A program made the translations under genes and the position numbers. A stretch of DNA of 64,000 nucleotides, taken from positions 372,001 to 436,000 of the forward strand of contig BCHS01000009.1 of assembly GCA_039545275.1 (NCBI GenBank). Reading direction: 5' to 3'. Below the pieces are notes generated by a model. The model was given only the letters and a program-made list of their open reading frames with translations. It had not been told where the DNA came from and did no database searches. This DNA is from Pseudomicrostroma phylloplanum. Lineage: Eukaryota > Basidiomycota > Exobasidiomycetes > Microstromatales. Positions 9,179 to 19,511 of the stretch are shown here, in pieces (within the stretch, counting starts at the first letter, position 1; each line of letters opens with the position of its first letter).

Positions 9179-11005
9179 TCAATATCCCAACACGTTCCGC
9201 CTCAGCTCCTTGTTCTCCTTTCGCCTCTGTCTCCTCCAAGCCGTGACATCGTATGATGCCTCGGTACCGCCCATCAGAGCCGACTTGAGCGTCGAGAGGT
9301 AGTACTCCCTCGCCTCTTCCTCCGAGGCAAAGGGCTTGCGTTGCTCGGCAGGCTGCTGCTGTGGTTTGGCGGAAGTGGCCTTGTTGGACTCCTGATGGGC
9401 AGTAGTAGCCTCCGTCCGAAGGTCGGCTACTGTCGCTGGACTCGAGAGGTGCCCGTTAGCTTGATCGAGATTGTGCTGAGCAGCCTGCAGTGCCTCTTGC
9501 TGCCAGGGGGGCGGACCGCCCGCGCCAGGAATGTAGCGCAGCAGCGCATCGAGATAGTCGCTATCGCTCGGGCTGCTGAAGATGAGCGGCATCGGTCCGC
9601 CATTGTGTCCTCTCTCTTGAAGCTGCTCCGGTGTCAGATTCAGAGGCTTGCCCCACCGGCTCGCATCAGATGGGGGCAACGATCTGTCCAGTGGAGGTAG
9701 CTCTGCAGCCTTACCGGCCCAGTAGGCAGCGACGTATCGAGCTTGCATCTGCGCCGTCGGAAAGGGAATTGTGGCTGTGGGGAGGCCGAGAATGGCCACA
9801 GACTTGTCGCCAGCGTAGAGGAGGTACCAGTCGTCCAGATTGCTCGGGCCTGTGTTGGCAGGCGTCGCAGTCTTGAAGGGATGACCATCTCGCTGCTTCT
9901 CGATGCGCCGCTGCAGACGCGCCTTATCTTCATCGTTCAGGACTGCCTTTCTCGCCTGGTCGACAATCGGAATGCTCCGGAATGGCTCCTCATTGTGATG
10001 TAAGAAGTCGTACTGGATGTAGAAGCCGGTGGCGAAGACGATGACGTCTACGTCTCTGAGTTGCTGTCCATTTTCGAGAAGAAGGCTCCCATCCTCTTGC
10101 ACTCTCGAGATGCGAGGCACCACTTTGATGCGTCTACACCACTCGGGAGAAGCCTCGTCTAGAGGATCATAGTCCATGCCTGGCGCTTTGTTGATGTCTT
10201 CGATGGAATTGATGATTTCCACCCCAGTGGAGCCACTCTTGACGTCTCGGATCCACTCCTCTTTACCCGCAAAGTCCCGCACTATGTGGCCTTGAAGCTC
10301 GCGACAGATGTCGAAGCCGCTGCTGTTGTTCCCCACTACGACGACCTTCTTGCCACGGTAGATAATCGGAGTGCGATACCATGCCGAATGAGAGATGGTG
10401 CCCTGGAAGTTCCAGAGACCTGGTATAGGGGCAATCGATGGGATACTGCATCGCCCACTAGCTATCACAATGTAGCCGAATTCATCGCTCGTCTCTTCTC
10501 CCGTCCGCAGATTATGACTATCGACTTTCCAAAGCGAGCCCGAGCCGCTTGTCTGACTTGGCGGCGGATCGCGGATCCTCTTCACGGAGGTCACGACGGT
10601 GTTCATTCGAGCGTTCCGTGTTACGCCTTCCCTCTTCTGTGCCCATTCCATCAGGTATTCCTCAACAGCGGCTCTATTGGGATACGGGCCATCTACGTTC
10701 GCCTCACGGAAAGGAGAGTCTCTATACGTCATCAGATCGTAGGAAATGTTGGTCCGCAAGCCCGGGTAGATGGCCGAAGGCGGCCACCGCCTCTCCTCGG
10801 TCTCCTCCCACCTCGGGTAGGCTCTTCCGCCATCATCAAAGAGCACCTCGCACTTGCCCGGCTCTTCGTCGAGGGCCCAAACACCGCTGCCGAGTCGATC
10901 CCTGCGCTCGAAGATGGTTGGCTGGAAACCGGCGTCGAGGAGCTCTTGAGCCTGGGCGATACCGGCGGAGCCTCCTCCGATGATGGCTACGCGGCGGGAG
11001 GCCAT
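9179..11005 (-). CDS. Flavin-containing monooxygenase-like protein
   Basis: FAD/NADPH-dependent monooxygenase of the FMO/Baeyer-Villiger superfamily; substrate unknown. One exon, 608 residues from the ATG at 11005 (MASRRVAIIGGG). Motifs: the FAD Rossmann signature IIGGGSAG near residue 8; an FMO-identifying-like segment FQGTISHSAWYR; the NADPH-binding VVVVGNNSSGFDIC, a GxGxxG variant with Asn at the second Gly; and FATGFYIQYDF, the FATGY-type motif. The C-terminal 80 residues are polar and poorly conserved. The same frame stays open upstream to ATGs at 11224 and 11278, so an Arg-rich N-terminal extension is possible (see findings). It is divergent from the SNARE gene. Confidence 0.88.
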   Translation of the reverse strand: MASRRVAIIGGGSAGIAQAQELLDAGFQPTIFERRDRLGSGVWALDEEPGKCEVLFDDGGRAYPRWEETEERRWPPSAIYPGLRTNISYDLMTYRDSPFREANVDGPYPNRAAVEEYLMEWAQKREGVTRNARMNTVVTSVKRIRDPPPSQTSGSGSLWKVDSHNLRTGEETSDEFGYIVIASGRCSIPSIAPIPGLWNFQGTISHSAWYRTPIIYRGKKVVVVGNNSSGFDICRELQGHIVRDFAGKEEWIRDVKSGSTGVEIINSIEDINKAPGMDYDPLDEASPEWCRRIKVVPRISRVQEDGSLLLENGQQLRDVDVIVFATGFYIQYDFLHHNEEPFRSIPIVDQARKAVLNDEDKARLQRRIEKQRDGHPFKTATPANTGPSNLDDWYLLYAGDKSVAILGLPTATIPFPTAQMQARYVAAYWAGKAAELPPLDRSLPPSDASRWGKPLNLTPEQLQERGHNGGPMPLIFSSPSDSDYLDALLRYIPGAGGPPPWQQEALQAAQHNLDQANGHLSSPATVADLRTEATTAHQESNKATSAKPQQQPAEQRKPFASEEEAREYYLSTLKSALMGGTEASYDVTAWRRQRRKENKELRRNVLGY

Positions 11006-11322
11006 GGCGAAGGAGTGGTGGCGGAGAGCTGGCACACCTCGACGCAGTCCTCCGAGCACCCTGAAGGAAGTCGTCGTGAACTCAAGTAGAGGGGCTGAAG
11101 CTACCGCAAGAGCTGGTAAGGGAAGATGAGTATGGTCAAGAAGGTCTATCAAGTCATAATCGGCAATGTGCGTAAAGCGGAAAGGGAAACGCAGGCGGAG
11201 TCGAATTGCCAGGCGTCGGCTCATTTCTCGGGTCGGCCCATAATCACCATCATCATCACAGCCGTGAGCCTTCTCCATTGGTAGACTAGTACCACCTCAG
11301 CGATCACCCTTTCCTCATCACC
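11006..11322. other. Divergent promoter, monooxygenase / R-SNARE
   Basis: 317 bp between the chosen starts. The monooxygenase frame remains open over nearly all of it, so part may be coding in a longer isoform. Confidence 0.5.
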
Positions 11323-12243
11323 ATGCCCATCCCACTCGCACTCATCGCCTCTGGCTCAGATGTCATCGTCGAGTCGCACGAGGAAGGAGCAGAACGCTTC
11401 CTCGCTGCCGCCTCCAAGATCCTGGATCGCATCCCCCCCAATTCAAGTCGTCTTTCGTATGCATTCGAGGAGTGGCTCTTCCACTACGTCAGCGAAGAGG
11501 GATTCGTCTATCTATGTGTGGCTGATGGGGAAGGAGGGAGGAGGCTGCCGTTTGCTTTCCTCAGCGAGGTGCAGAAACAGGTTAGTATGGCCTAAGAGTT
11601 ATGGGGAGCAGCATAGCAAGGGACGAACGGAGGCAGAGCTTGGTAGACTGATACTGCGAATCCATCCTCTTCGCCCTTATGATTCTCGCTCAACAGTTCT
11701 TGGCCCAATCTTCTCAAGCCCAGCTGCAAGACCCCACTGTAGCAGACTTCTCCTCCTTTCACGCCGTGCTAAACGCCCTGCGTCAACGCTTCTCGAATGC
11801 GCCCCAATCAGACCCGGTCAAGGCGGCGCAGGCAGAGTTGGGGGCAGTCAAGGATATTATGACGCAGAATGTAGAGCAGATCTTGTCGAGGGGAGAGAGG
11901 ATCGAGTTGCTCATGGACAGGACAGGGGAGGCTGCGAATCAGAGTTTGGCGTTCAGGAGACGGGCAAAGGATCTGAGGTGAGTAGGCAATGAGCCATCGG
12001 TTCGGAGCACAAGGGACCTGTGATAATTGACATGCTCTCGTTGCGTCGCCATTTCGTCCCACGCAGGAGGAGCATGTGGTGGAAGAACACCAAGGTGACG
12101 GCAATGGCAGCCTTCTGCGCCATCGTGAGTAGACAGAGACTCTGTTGCATTGGAGTGACGGGCGTACACGCTAACAGCCGGATCGATTCCTGCCTTGACT
12201 CTCACAGGTCTTTGTCTTGCTCATGTACTCTTACTTCCGTTGA
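11323..12243 (+). CDS. Longin-domain R-SNARE, VAMP7/Nyv1-like
   Basis: Vesicle SNARE that pairs with Q-SNAREs in endosome/vacuole-type fusion. Four exons: 11323..11580, 11697..11977, 12067..12124, 12208..12243 (introns of 116, 89 and 83 bp); 210 residues, close to VAMP7. The N-terminal longin domain starts MPIPLALIASGSDVIV, with YAFEEWLFHYVSEEGFVYLC and FAFLSEVQKQFLAQ across the first join. The SNARE helix AELGAVKDIMTQNVEQILSR carries the zero-layer Arg at about residue 151 (RGERIELLMDRT). The next exon gives RSMWWKNTK, and a hydrophobic tail anchor (VTAMAAFCAIVFVLLMYSYF) ends one Arg before the stop. The last exon encodes just 11 residues; its join restores the transmembrane segment, which confirms it. 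Confidence 0.93.
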
Positions 12244-12669
12244 AGGCGCTCTTCTTGCCGTGTCTGTCTGTCTCTTTCCGCTGTACACATGTTCATACCC
12301 CTTTTCACCAGTCAAGATGTGATATGACCGCTGTCTACCACTGTCTCGGGAAGCCCACCTTTCTGAGCCTAGCGTTCAGCTGCTTGGCAAGCGATCGGCC
12401 ACTAAATGTGAATCAAATGACTCTCCTCAGTCGAGGTCCGGCGAAATCAGTACCACCGATCGACTGCCTCTGCACCTTTCAGGCACGTTCACGGAGATAC
12501 GGCCGGCCTCCACACGCGGGTGCAGGGCCAAAACCAAAATTCGCTTCGGCCGCTCGGCTTCTGCTTGACCCTTCCCGAGAAGCACTGGTGTACTCTAGCG
12601 ATACGGGGAGACCGTATCGTCTGACTGAGTCTTCTTCTTTTCCCTCCCTCTGGAACTTGCTCCGATGCC
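12244..12669. other. Intergenic upstream of PAF-acetylhydrolase-like gene
   Basis: 426 bp between two plus-strand genes. No convincing TATA box. Open frames on both strands here lack family features. Confidence 0.4.
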
Positions 12670-15217
12670 ATGCCTCTGCCGCCATACAAGGGGCCCTTCA
12701 GGGTCGGAGCCATCGACCTGGAGATACCAGTGCGGGAGCCAAGGGCATTCGCTACCGATGTTGTCAGCCCGGATGCCATCAATCCGCCTGCGAAGCAGAA
12801 GAAGCAGAAGAAGTCCAAGGCAGGCAGGGTAAGGGCAGAGCCTCATAGACTCCATCCGAGCGATCGGGAGCAGCACCAGAACACAGTCTCGCCTGCCGAC
12901 TCGAGTAGCGGAACTACTTCAGCTCGTGCGCCAGCCTCGCAGGAAGATGAGGGCGAAGACGAGGATGCCGCTTCGAAGCTCGCTGCCTGGTCGCCCTTCC
13001 ATCACGGGAGCAAGACCTCAACTCTGTACCTATCCACTGTTCTCTTCACCCTCTTCTATCCCACCTCTCTGGATGAAAAGGCAGCAAAGGAGTACCGGAG
13101 AGTAGCCTGGCTCGGTCGGCCCAAGAAGAGAGGGACGGCGGCGCTGATCGACTATCTGAGCCAGTACGGCCTCGCGGGGCCTTTCGCAGCTATACCCGCA
13201 TCGCCCGCGCTCCTATCGCTATTGGCAGCTAAGGCACCGGCCTATGGTGGAGCGCCCCTTGCGGATCCAACGAGCGCAGCGGCCCCTCCCTTCCCCGTCG
13301 TCGTCTTCTCGCACGGCCTAGCTGGGTCCCGCCTTGCCTATTCGCAATACTGCGGGGAGCTAGCCTCTCATGGCATCATCGTCGCGGCCGTCGAGCACCG
13401 CGATGGGTCCGGCCTCACCTCTGTGGTGCGTCCACCCCTGGGACGAGAATACGATGCTCCTCGCGCCGAAGTGATGCCGCAAGGCCAGCATCAGCCTCGC
13501 GAGGGCAAAGAGAAGAAACAAAAAGCGAGGCAGCACCATCCCAAGGCCTCAGTCCCTTACTTCGACTTCAGCACCGTTGGGCTACGCTCTTTTCCCACCG
13601 AGCCTACGGGCAAGGAGATTGGAATGAGGCACGCCCAATTGGCGATGAGGATCGCAGAGCTCGATGAGTGTCTCGATGTTCTACAGAGGATCGCGAGGGG
13701 GGAAGGGGATAAGGTCGCTAGTGAGAGCACCAGGACCATGACGACGAAGCTCTGCGGGAGGTACAAGATGAAGAAGCCCCCCACAGGAGGTCTCATCGTT
13801 GACGCCTCGCGACTGAAAGAGTGGAAGGGCAAATTAGATGTAGAGCATCCAGGTGAGTGAGGTGACGCTAACCTGCGCACAAGGCTATAGTGATGCTGAC
13901 CGGCGCACATGTCCTCGTGTCTATATAGCTCTGGTAGGACACTCATTTGGCGGCGCCACAGTTCTTGATTACCTCAAGGGCTCGTCCCCTCGCTTCCCGT
14001 ACGGCATCGCTCTCGACCCCTGGGTAGAGCCCATTACCACCTCCAACTCTTCTAGCCACTGTCCCCTGCAGAGACCAGTATACGTCATCAACTCCGAATC
14101 CTTCACCGTCTGGTCCGAGCACTTCTCAAAAGTCAAAGCCCTAGTCAAGGATGTCCAACCGCCATCAGGGAAGACGGATGGAGAAGCGGGCAGAGGATGG
14201 ATTATCACCCTTGCTGGGGCTGAGCATTTGTCCTTCTCTGACTACCCGAGCTTGCTGCCGAGGGTGTTTCGGTCGACGGTCACTCCTGCCAAATGCATTG
14301 AGATCTACAGCCGAGCTACACTCACGCAGATGGAGCTGCTGGGCAAGAGACTCAAGGGTCACGCGAGCGCTTCGCAAGGAGAACATGCCAACGAGGTGCA
14401 GAGAGAGGGGCAACATGCAGGGGTTGATCAGACTGGCAGCAACCGGGGCGGGCAGGAGCTCAATCGGTCAGATTCTCCAGAGCCTCTTGTGGGAGTAGTG
14501 CGGGAATTTGCACCAGACGAGGGTAGTTCGAAGGAGCGGTCGACCGCTGGGCACAAGGAAGCCCCCGAATGTGCAACGGGTGACGCGGAGGGCACACCTC
14601 CTGGGCATTCTCCCGAGCAGGCCGAACCCGGCTCACCCTTCAGCAACGAGAACCTCCACGGCACTAGCGACGCCCTCGACTCCTCCCAAGCCGACGCAAA
14701 TCACTACCGTGCCCAACTCGAAGCGATCGAGAAGGCTCCCCCTGCCTCAGAGGACGGCGGACACACTCGTCGCGAGCACCTCCGTCACGCCAAGGACGCC
14801 GCTGCCGCTCGTCTCATGGAGCGTCGGCAGGAGCACAAGTACCGTCGTGAGGTGCGCGAGCAGAAGAAGGACGACGAGAAGATGCGCAAGGAGGGACACG
14901 AGGTCAGGGGTGTGGTGGCCAAGAGGACCCCAAGCGGGGGGATGACGTCCCTCCCCCGCTCGTCGGATATGCAGCGCGACTATACCCTCGACCCGGAGCA
15001 CCTCCTTCCCTCCCACCAGCGCAAGCCTGGCCAACCTGAGGGACCGGGACCATCGGAAGATGTAGCACTCGTGGTCGAGTCTGTGCGTCCGCTGGCGGAC
15101 GATCAGAAGCACAAGAGCTACCGACGACTGAGGTCTATTGCCGCTTTGGTATACCGGAGTTATGGGATGCGACCTGGGATTGAGAGGCCCGGATCGATTC
15201 TTATACATGAGAATTGA
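12670..15217 (+). CDS. PAF-acetylhydrolase-like alpha/beta hydrolase with long C-terminal extension
   Basis: Group VII phospholipase A2 family, which hydrolyses short or oxidised acyl chains at sn-2 of phospholipids. Exons 12670..13852 and 13929..15217 (76-bp intron, phase 1, ending tctatatag) give 823 residues. The family N-terminus [19 protein letters not shown] is followed by [10 protein letters not shown] and [20 protein letters not shown] (oxyanion region), then AVEHRDGSG. Triad: nucleophile Ser about 400 in GHSFGG, Asp about 424 in ALDPWVEP, and His about 494 in AEHLSFSD. The intron falls just before the nucleophile elbow. Residues 60-110 are charged low-complexity sequence. After about residue 510 the chain runs another 310 residues of acidic, Lys/Arg-rich sequence (for example [18 protein letters not shown]) not typical of this enzyme. 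No signal peptide is seen, so it is probably intracellular. Confidence 0.9.
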
Positions 15218-15493
15218 GAGATGGTACCATGGAAAGTCTGGACGACTTGGCATGCATGGGACAAGCTTTGCAAAGAGTTGGAGAAGGTTGTCGTACGAGG
15301 TCTTCCTGAAATTGTCACAACATAGAAGGCCGAGGGGCGGCCGCGGCACTGTACTAGACTAAACTTCGCCTTGTTCGCGGCTGTATTTCTACGATTGTCA
15401 TAATACAATGTGTGAAAGAGTGGTGGAAAAGTGACACAAGTCTTCGCGCGTGCAGTGCACATACGAAGTTCTCTTCTAGTTTCACTTCTGCTC

Positions 15494-18400
15494 CTACTTC
15501 ACCTCCTCCGTCACCCTCGACTCGACAGCTTCTTGCCCCTCATCCCCATCCGTCTTCTCCCCTCGTTCCCCACCCTGAGCAAGGTAAGTCGCATTGTTCG
15601 CAAAGGCCACCTCCTTCTTATGCATGACGCCCAAGCATCGCTCGCAAGCCACTAGGGGCGAAGGCGAGCGGTGGATCCAGCAGCGCGGACACCGCGCCGC
15701 CAGGGCCGGACGGATAGTGAGCTGAAGCTGCGAGAGCGGTTTGCCCTCTTGCGCGTCGTTCCCGTCTGACGGGGAGGCAGCAGCGGTGGCACTCTCGACG
15801 AGGGCGTCGAACTCGTCCACGGATGCACCCTGTGTCTCGGCTGCAGCAGCACCAGCCGGAGCCAGTGTGCTGCTGCTGCTGCTGCTGCTGCTGTGCAGGG
15901 TCCTGGTCAGGTACCAGACCTTCTTGCCCGCCTCGTCCAGCCTGACGGCAGGTGGCGCAGTGGTCAAGTGTACGTGTGCGGCGCCGAGAAAGTCGGGCAA
16001 GTCCGCCTCATGCTCCTTGCATAGCTTGATCAAGTCGCGCAAAGCCTGTTCCGCTCCTGGCCCATCTTCAGACAGGGTGAGGAAGACCTCTAGCTCCACG
16101 CCCGACTTGCACAACTTGTCCTGCCTAGCCTCCTCGATAAGACTCAACAGCTCATTGCGGAGCTTCTGCATCTTTCGCCAGTCCCGCACTGCAGTCGGGT
16201 CGTCCCACTTTGGGTCGACTTTCTGCCAACCCGACTCAAAGAAGCTCTGCTCGCGCGGAGCGCTGGAGTCTAGCTCAGTGGGGGGATCACGAACAGCATC
16301 GCCGCGGTAGTGCCAGATCTCTTCTGCCAAGTGGGGCACGATGGGGGCTAGAATCGAGACGGTCGTGCGGAGGATCTGGTCGCAGATGGCGACGGATGCC
16401 TGACGTTTGGGGTCGTCGGTACTGTTGGCGTAGAGGTTGTCCTTGATGATGGAGAAGTAGAGGGCGGAGAGGGTGGTGTTCATGAACTCGCTTAGACGGC
16501 GTACCACCCCAGCGTAGTTGAGCTCCTCGTACGCAGCCCGGCAGGAGACATCGAGACCATGGAGCTCCGCCAGAATGAATCGGTCAAGGAGAGTAAAGCC
16601 CTTCTGCACGACCTCGTCATCCAAAGAGGGTGTTTGGTCTCGAGGCGGAAGATTGGCAAGCATAAACCTAGCTGTATTTCTCAGCTTTCGAAGGTCTTCG
16701 TTCGCATGCTTTGCCTGCAGCTGAGAGATGTTGACATCTGACTCCCAAGCATACGACTTTGCGACCCACAGCCGAAGTGTATCTGCTCCCCAGGCGACTT
16801 CGTTCTTCTTGGCCCCGCCCTTGAGCAGGACCATTGGATCGATGAAGTTGCCCAGCGACTTGGACATCTTCTCGTGACGACGATTCAGGACGTACCCATG
16901 CGTGGCGATTGTCTTGTACGGGGCTTGCGGTGCTTCGCCCTCAGCTGAAAAGGCGAGTTTCGTCAAGAGAGATGACTGGAACCAGCCTCTGTGCTGATCC
17001 GTCCCTTCCACCACAAGGTCAGCAATGCGCTCCTTGCCCTCGCCCTGTGCGGCGGGAGACGCGTGGGCGGCTGCCCAACTGACACCCGAATCGAACCAGA
17101 CATCGATGGTATCTGTTCCTACCCTCCATCGCTTGTCAGCGCCTCTGTACTGGGGAGCGACAAATTCCTCTGGCTGCCCTTCCCACCAGTAATCTGTTCC
17201 CTTTTGCCGCAGGATGGAAATGATGTGCCTCACGTTTTCTGCGGTGAGCAGCGGCGTGCCGGTGTCTTTGTCATACACCACTGGGATGGGCACACCCCAG
17301 ACTCGTTGCCTCGAGATGCACCACTCATTACGGGACGAGATCGTCTTCTCCAGTCTCGCTCGGGACGACGGTGGAACGAAGTTCACATTCTGAAGGGCCT
17401 CTTGCGCCTTCTTTTTCAGACTCGAGACATCTATAAACCATTGAGGTGTAGCCCGCATCATGACTGGTGTCTTGGAACGCCAGTCGTAAGCATACCGATG
17501 CTGCAAAGGCAGCTCGCAGAGGAGGTATCCACGTTCCTCGAGCCATTGCACTAGCAGGACCGAACCTTCACCGAGGGCTTTTGCTCCGACGAGCTGCTTC
17601 GCCTCGGGTTGGATTTCGGCCAGCTGATCTGTGAAGCGACCGCTGTCACTGATGGGCGAGAGAAGGTCTGGCGCAGAGGCATCGCCGATGAGGCCGTGGC
17701 GAAGGCATAGCTGGTAGTCTTCCATGCCATGAGCAGGTGCAGTGTGGACGAGTCCAGTTCCGGACTCGGCTGTGACGTAGTCAGCCGGCAGGATAGGCCG
17801 AGGAGGGCTCCTTCGAGAGTGGAAGGGGTGGATGTAGGTACTATCAAGGAGATCCGCTCCATCGAATACGCTTGTCACTTCCAGCTCTCCGACGGCCGGG
17901 CGTTGGGCACCACCTGGTCCATCGAGGCCTAGCTTGCGCTTCGAAAGGTAGTCAACTCGATCTAGCGCAACGATGAATTTCCTCTGCTGAAATGACGGCG
18001 TACCTTCCTTGGGCTGCACGATGCAATACTTCATTTCGGGATTGACCGCAAGGGCCATGTTTCCCGGAAGCGACCACGGCGTCGTGGTCCAGATGACAGC
18101 CTCAAAGTCGACTGTCCTGCCTTCTGCCGCTCTGTCGAGATCGCTCTTGAAGGTGAGCTTGCTCTTTAGCGTTGGCCCGGCCTGAAGGCCGAATGGAACG
18201 AAGACGGAGCGAGACATGTGGTTGTCCCTGTACTCGAGTTCAGCATCTGCCAGAGCTGTCCTGGTCTGAGGCGAGAAGTGGACGGGCTTCAAGGCATGGT
18301 AGATGAGCCCTTTGTTGGCTAATTCTGCAATGACTTCGAGCTGTTTCATCTCGTATTCGGAATCGTAGGTTTGATAGGTATCTTCTGACCAGTCCGCCAG

Positions 18401-18982
18401 GATGGCCAGCTCCTTGAATTCCTTCTTCTGCCTCTCAATTTCCCTGCCTGCATACTCTCTGGCCAGCCGACGAATGAGCTGAGGCTCGGCATTGAAGGCG
18501 GATTTGCCTCTCATCTCTGGACTACCCGTCACCTTTAGCTCTATGGGCAGACCGTGTGTGTCCCAGCCCGGGGTGAAAAAGACACGCTTGCCCTGCAGCA
18601 AGTGATACCGATTGACGATATCCTTGAGCACCTTGTTCATCAGGTGGCCCATATGTAGACTGCCATTGGCGTAAGGAGGGCCATCGTGGAAGAACCAGGA
18701 TGGTTTGCCCTTGTGCTCTTCCTTCTGCCATTTGTACAAGGCTTCTGTTGTCCTGCGTCGGAACAGCGGCTCTCTCTTGTCCGCATTTGCTCGAATGTCA
18801 AAGGGAGTTGACGGCAGGTTGAGCGTCTTCTGATGGGCATTCTTGTCGTGGAAGCGTGTGCGAGCTGATGAATGCAAGAGCTTCACTGCCTGACCAAGGG
18901 TAATAGAGATGAAGCGAGGCTGGCCTGATGTGGGTCTGCGACCCGCCAAGGAGGCATTCGACAGGCACTTCAACGCAGTCAT
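15494..18982 (-). CDS. ISM1: Isoleucyl-tRNA synthetase, mitochondrial
   Basis: Class I aminoacyl-tRNA synthetase charging tRNA-Ile in mitochondria. Single exon, 1162 residues, ATG at 18982. Basic N-terminal presequence (about residues 1-45), then SWFFHDGPPYANGSLHMGH, with the HIGH-type motif HMGH at 110-113. The KMSKS loop (EKMSKSLGNFIDP) lies near residues 705-709. The intervening editing domain and the DVWFDSGVSW and GTDQHRGWFQSSLL segments are typical of IleRS. The C-terminal zinc-binding region ARCPRCW...ACERC near the end is the bacterial/mitochondrial IleRS type. An inserted poly-Ser run (8 Ser, from a CTG-strand repeat at about 15869..15893) sits in the C-terminal region. It is convergent with the PAF-AH-like gene and divergent from the sedolisin gene. 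Confidence 0.96.
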   Translation of the reverse strand: MTALKCLSNASLAGRRPTSGQPRFISITLGQAVKLLHSSARTRFHDKNAHQKTLNLPSTPFDIRANADKREPLFRRRTTEALYKWQKEEHKGKPSWFFHDGPPYANGSLHMGHLMNKVLKDIVNRYHLLQGKRVFFTPGWDTHGLPIELKVTGSPEMRGKSAFNAEPQLIRRLAREYAGREIERQKKEFKELAILADWSEDTYQTYDSEYEMKQLEVIAELANKGLIYHALKPVHFSPQTRTALADAELEYRDNHMSRSVFVPFGLQAGPTLKSKLTFKSDLDRAAEGRTVDFEAVIWTTTPWSLPGNMALAVNPEMKYCIVQPKEGTPSFQQRKFIVALDRVDYLSKRKLGLDGPGGAQRPAVGELEVTSVFDGADLLDSTYIHPFHSRRSPPRPILPADYVTAESGTGLVHTAPAHGMEDYQLCLRHGLIGDASAPDLLSPISDSGRFTDQLAEIQPEAKQLVGAKALGEGSVLLVQWLEERGYLLCELPLQHRYAYDWRSKTPVMMRATPQWFIDVSSLKKKAQEALQNVNFVPPSSRARLEKTISSRNEWCISRQRVWGVPIPVVYDKDTGTPLLTAENVRHIISILRQKGTDYWWEGQPEEFVAPQYRGADKRWRVGTDTIDVWFDSGVSWAAAHASPAAQGEGKERIADLVVEGTDQHRGWFQSSLLTKLAFSAEGEAPQAPYKTIATHGYVLNRRHEKMSKSLGNFIDPMVLLKGGAKKNEVAWGADTLRLWVAKSYAWESDVNISQLQAKHANEDLRKLRNTARFMLANLPPRDQTPSLDDEVVQKGFTLLDRFILAELHGLDVSCRAAYEELNYAGVVRRLSEFMNTTLSALYFSIIKDNLYANSTDDPKRQASVAICDQILRTTVSILAPIVPHLAEEIWHYRGDAVRDPPTELDSSAPREQSFFESGWQKVDPKWDDPTAVRDWRKMQKLRNELLSLIEEARQDKLCKSGVELEVFLTLSEDGPGAEQALRDLIKLCKEHEADLPDFLGAAHVHLTTAPPAVRLDEAGKKVWYLTRTLHSSSSSSSSTLAPAGAAAAETQGASVDEFDALVESATAAASPSDGNDAQEGKPLSQLQLTIRPALAARCPRCWIHRSPSPLVACERCLGVMHKKEVAFANNATYLAQGGERGEKTDGDEGQEAVESRVTEEVK

Positions 18983-19511
18983 CAGCAACAGAGGCCGATC
19001 ACAAGAGGAGGCCGATGACTAGAGGCAACGAGGGAATGAGGATGGTAGTCTATGGTGTTGGTGTGAGCACCTCGACTTCTTCCCGTCGCCCGGCCAATCA
19101 TCGAAAAAAAGGTGGTTGGTGCTCTGCGCGCGGGCCAGGCTGCTGTGCCTCCCCTCCAAGCGAGCAGGCCGAGGTTGACTTTGCCATGAGAGGCTACGAC
19201 GACATTGTACGTTACCATGCCACAGCAACAGACTAATCGGGTAGCCCAGGGTCGTCTGGCAAGATGTGCTCCACGGTAGCTAGCAACAGCGAGCACGTCA
19301 TGATTGCCCCGAACCCAGCGCCACCTTTGCTACGAGGCAACCCCCAGAAACTCCTTTGCCTTCCCGTCGACTTGCTCGCGGGAACATCGCATTGGTAGCA
19401 ATGACCTTCGTCACTTGGCCAAGTTCTTTATAATGTTGTGTGCGCCTCTCCGGGTGAATTCTGTTGTTCTGGAACGTCCCCAGTCGTCCCTACAGTCTCG
19501 ATCCTCTCGGT
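18983..19511. other. Divergent promoter, ISM1 / sedolisin
   Basis: 529 bp. A TTATAA (19428..19433) lies about 80 bp before the sedolisin ATG and is a plausible TATA box. Short frames on both strands look non-coding. Confidence 0.45.
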
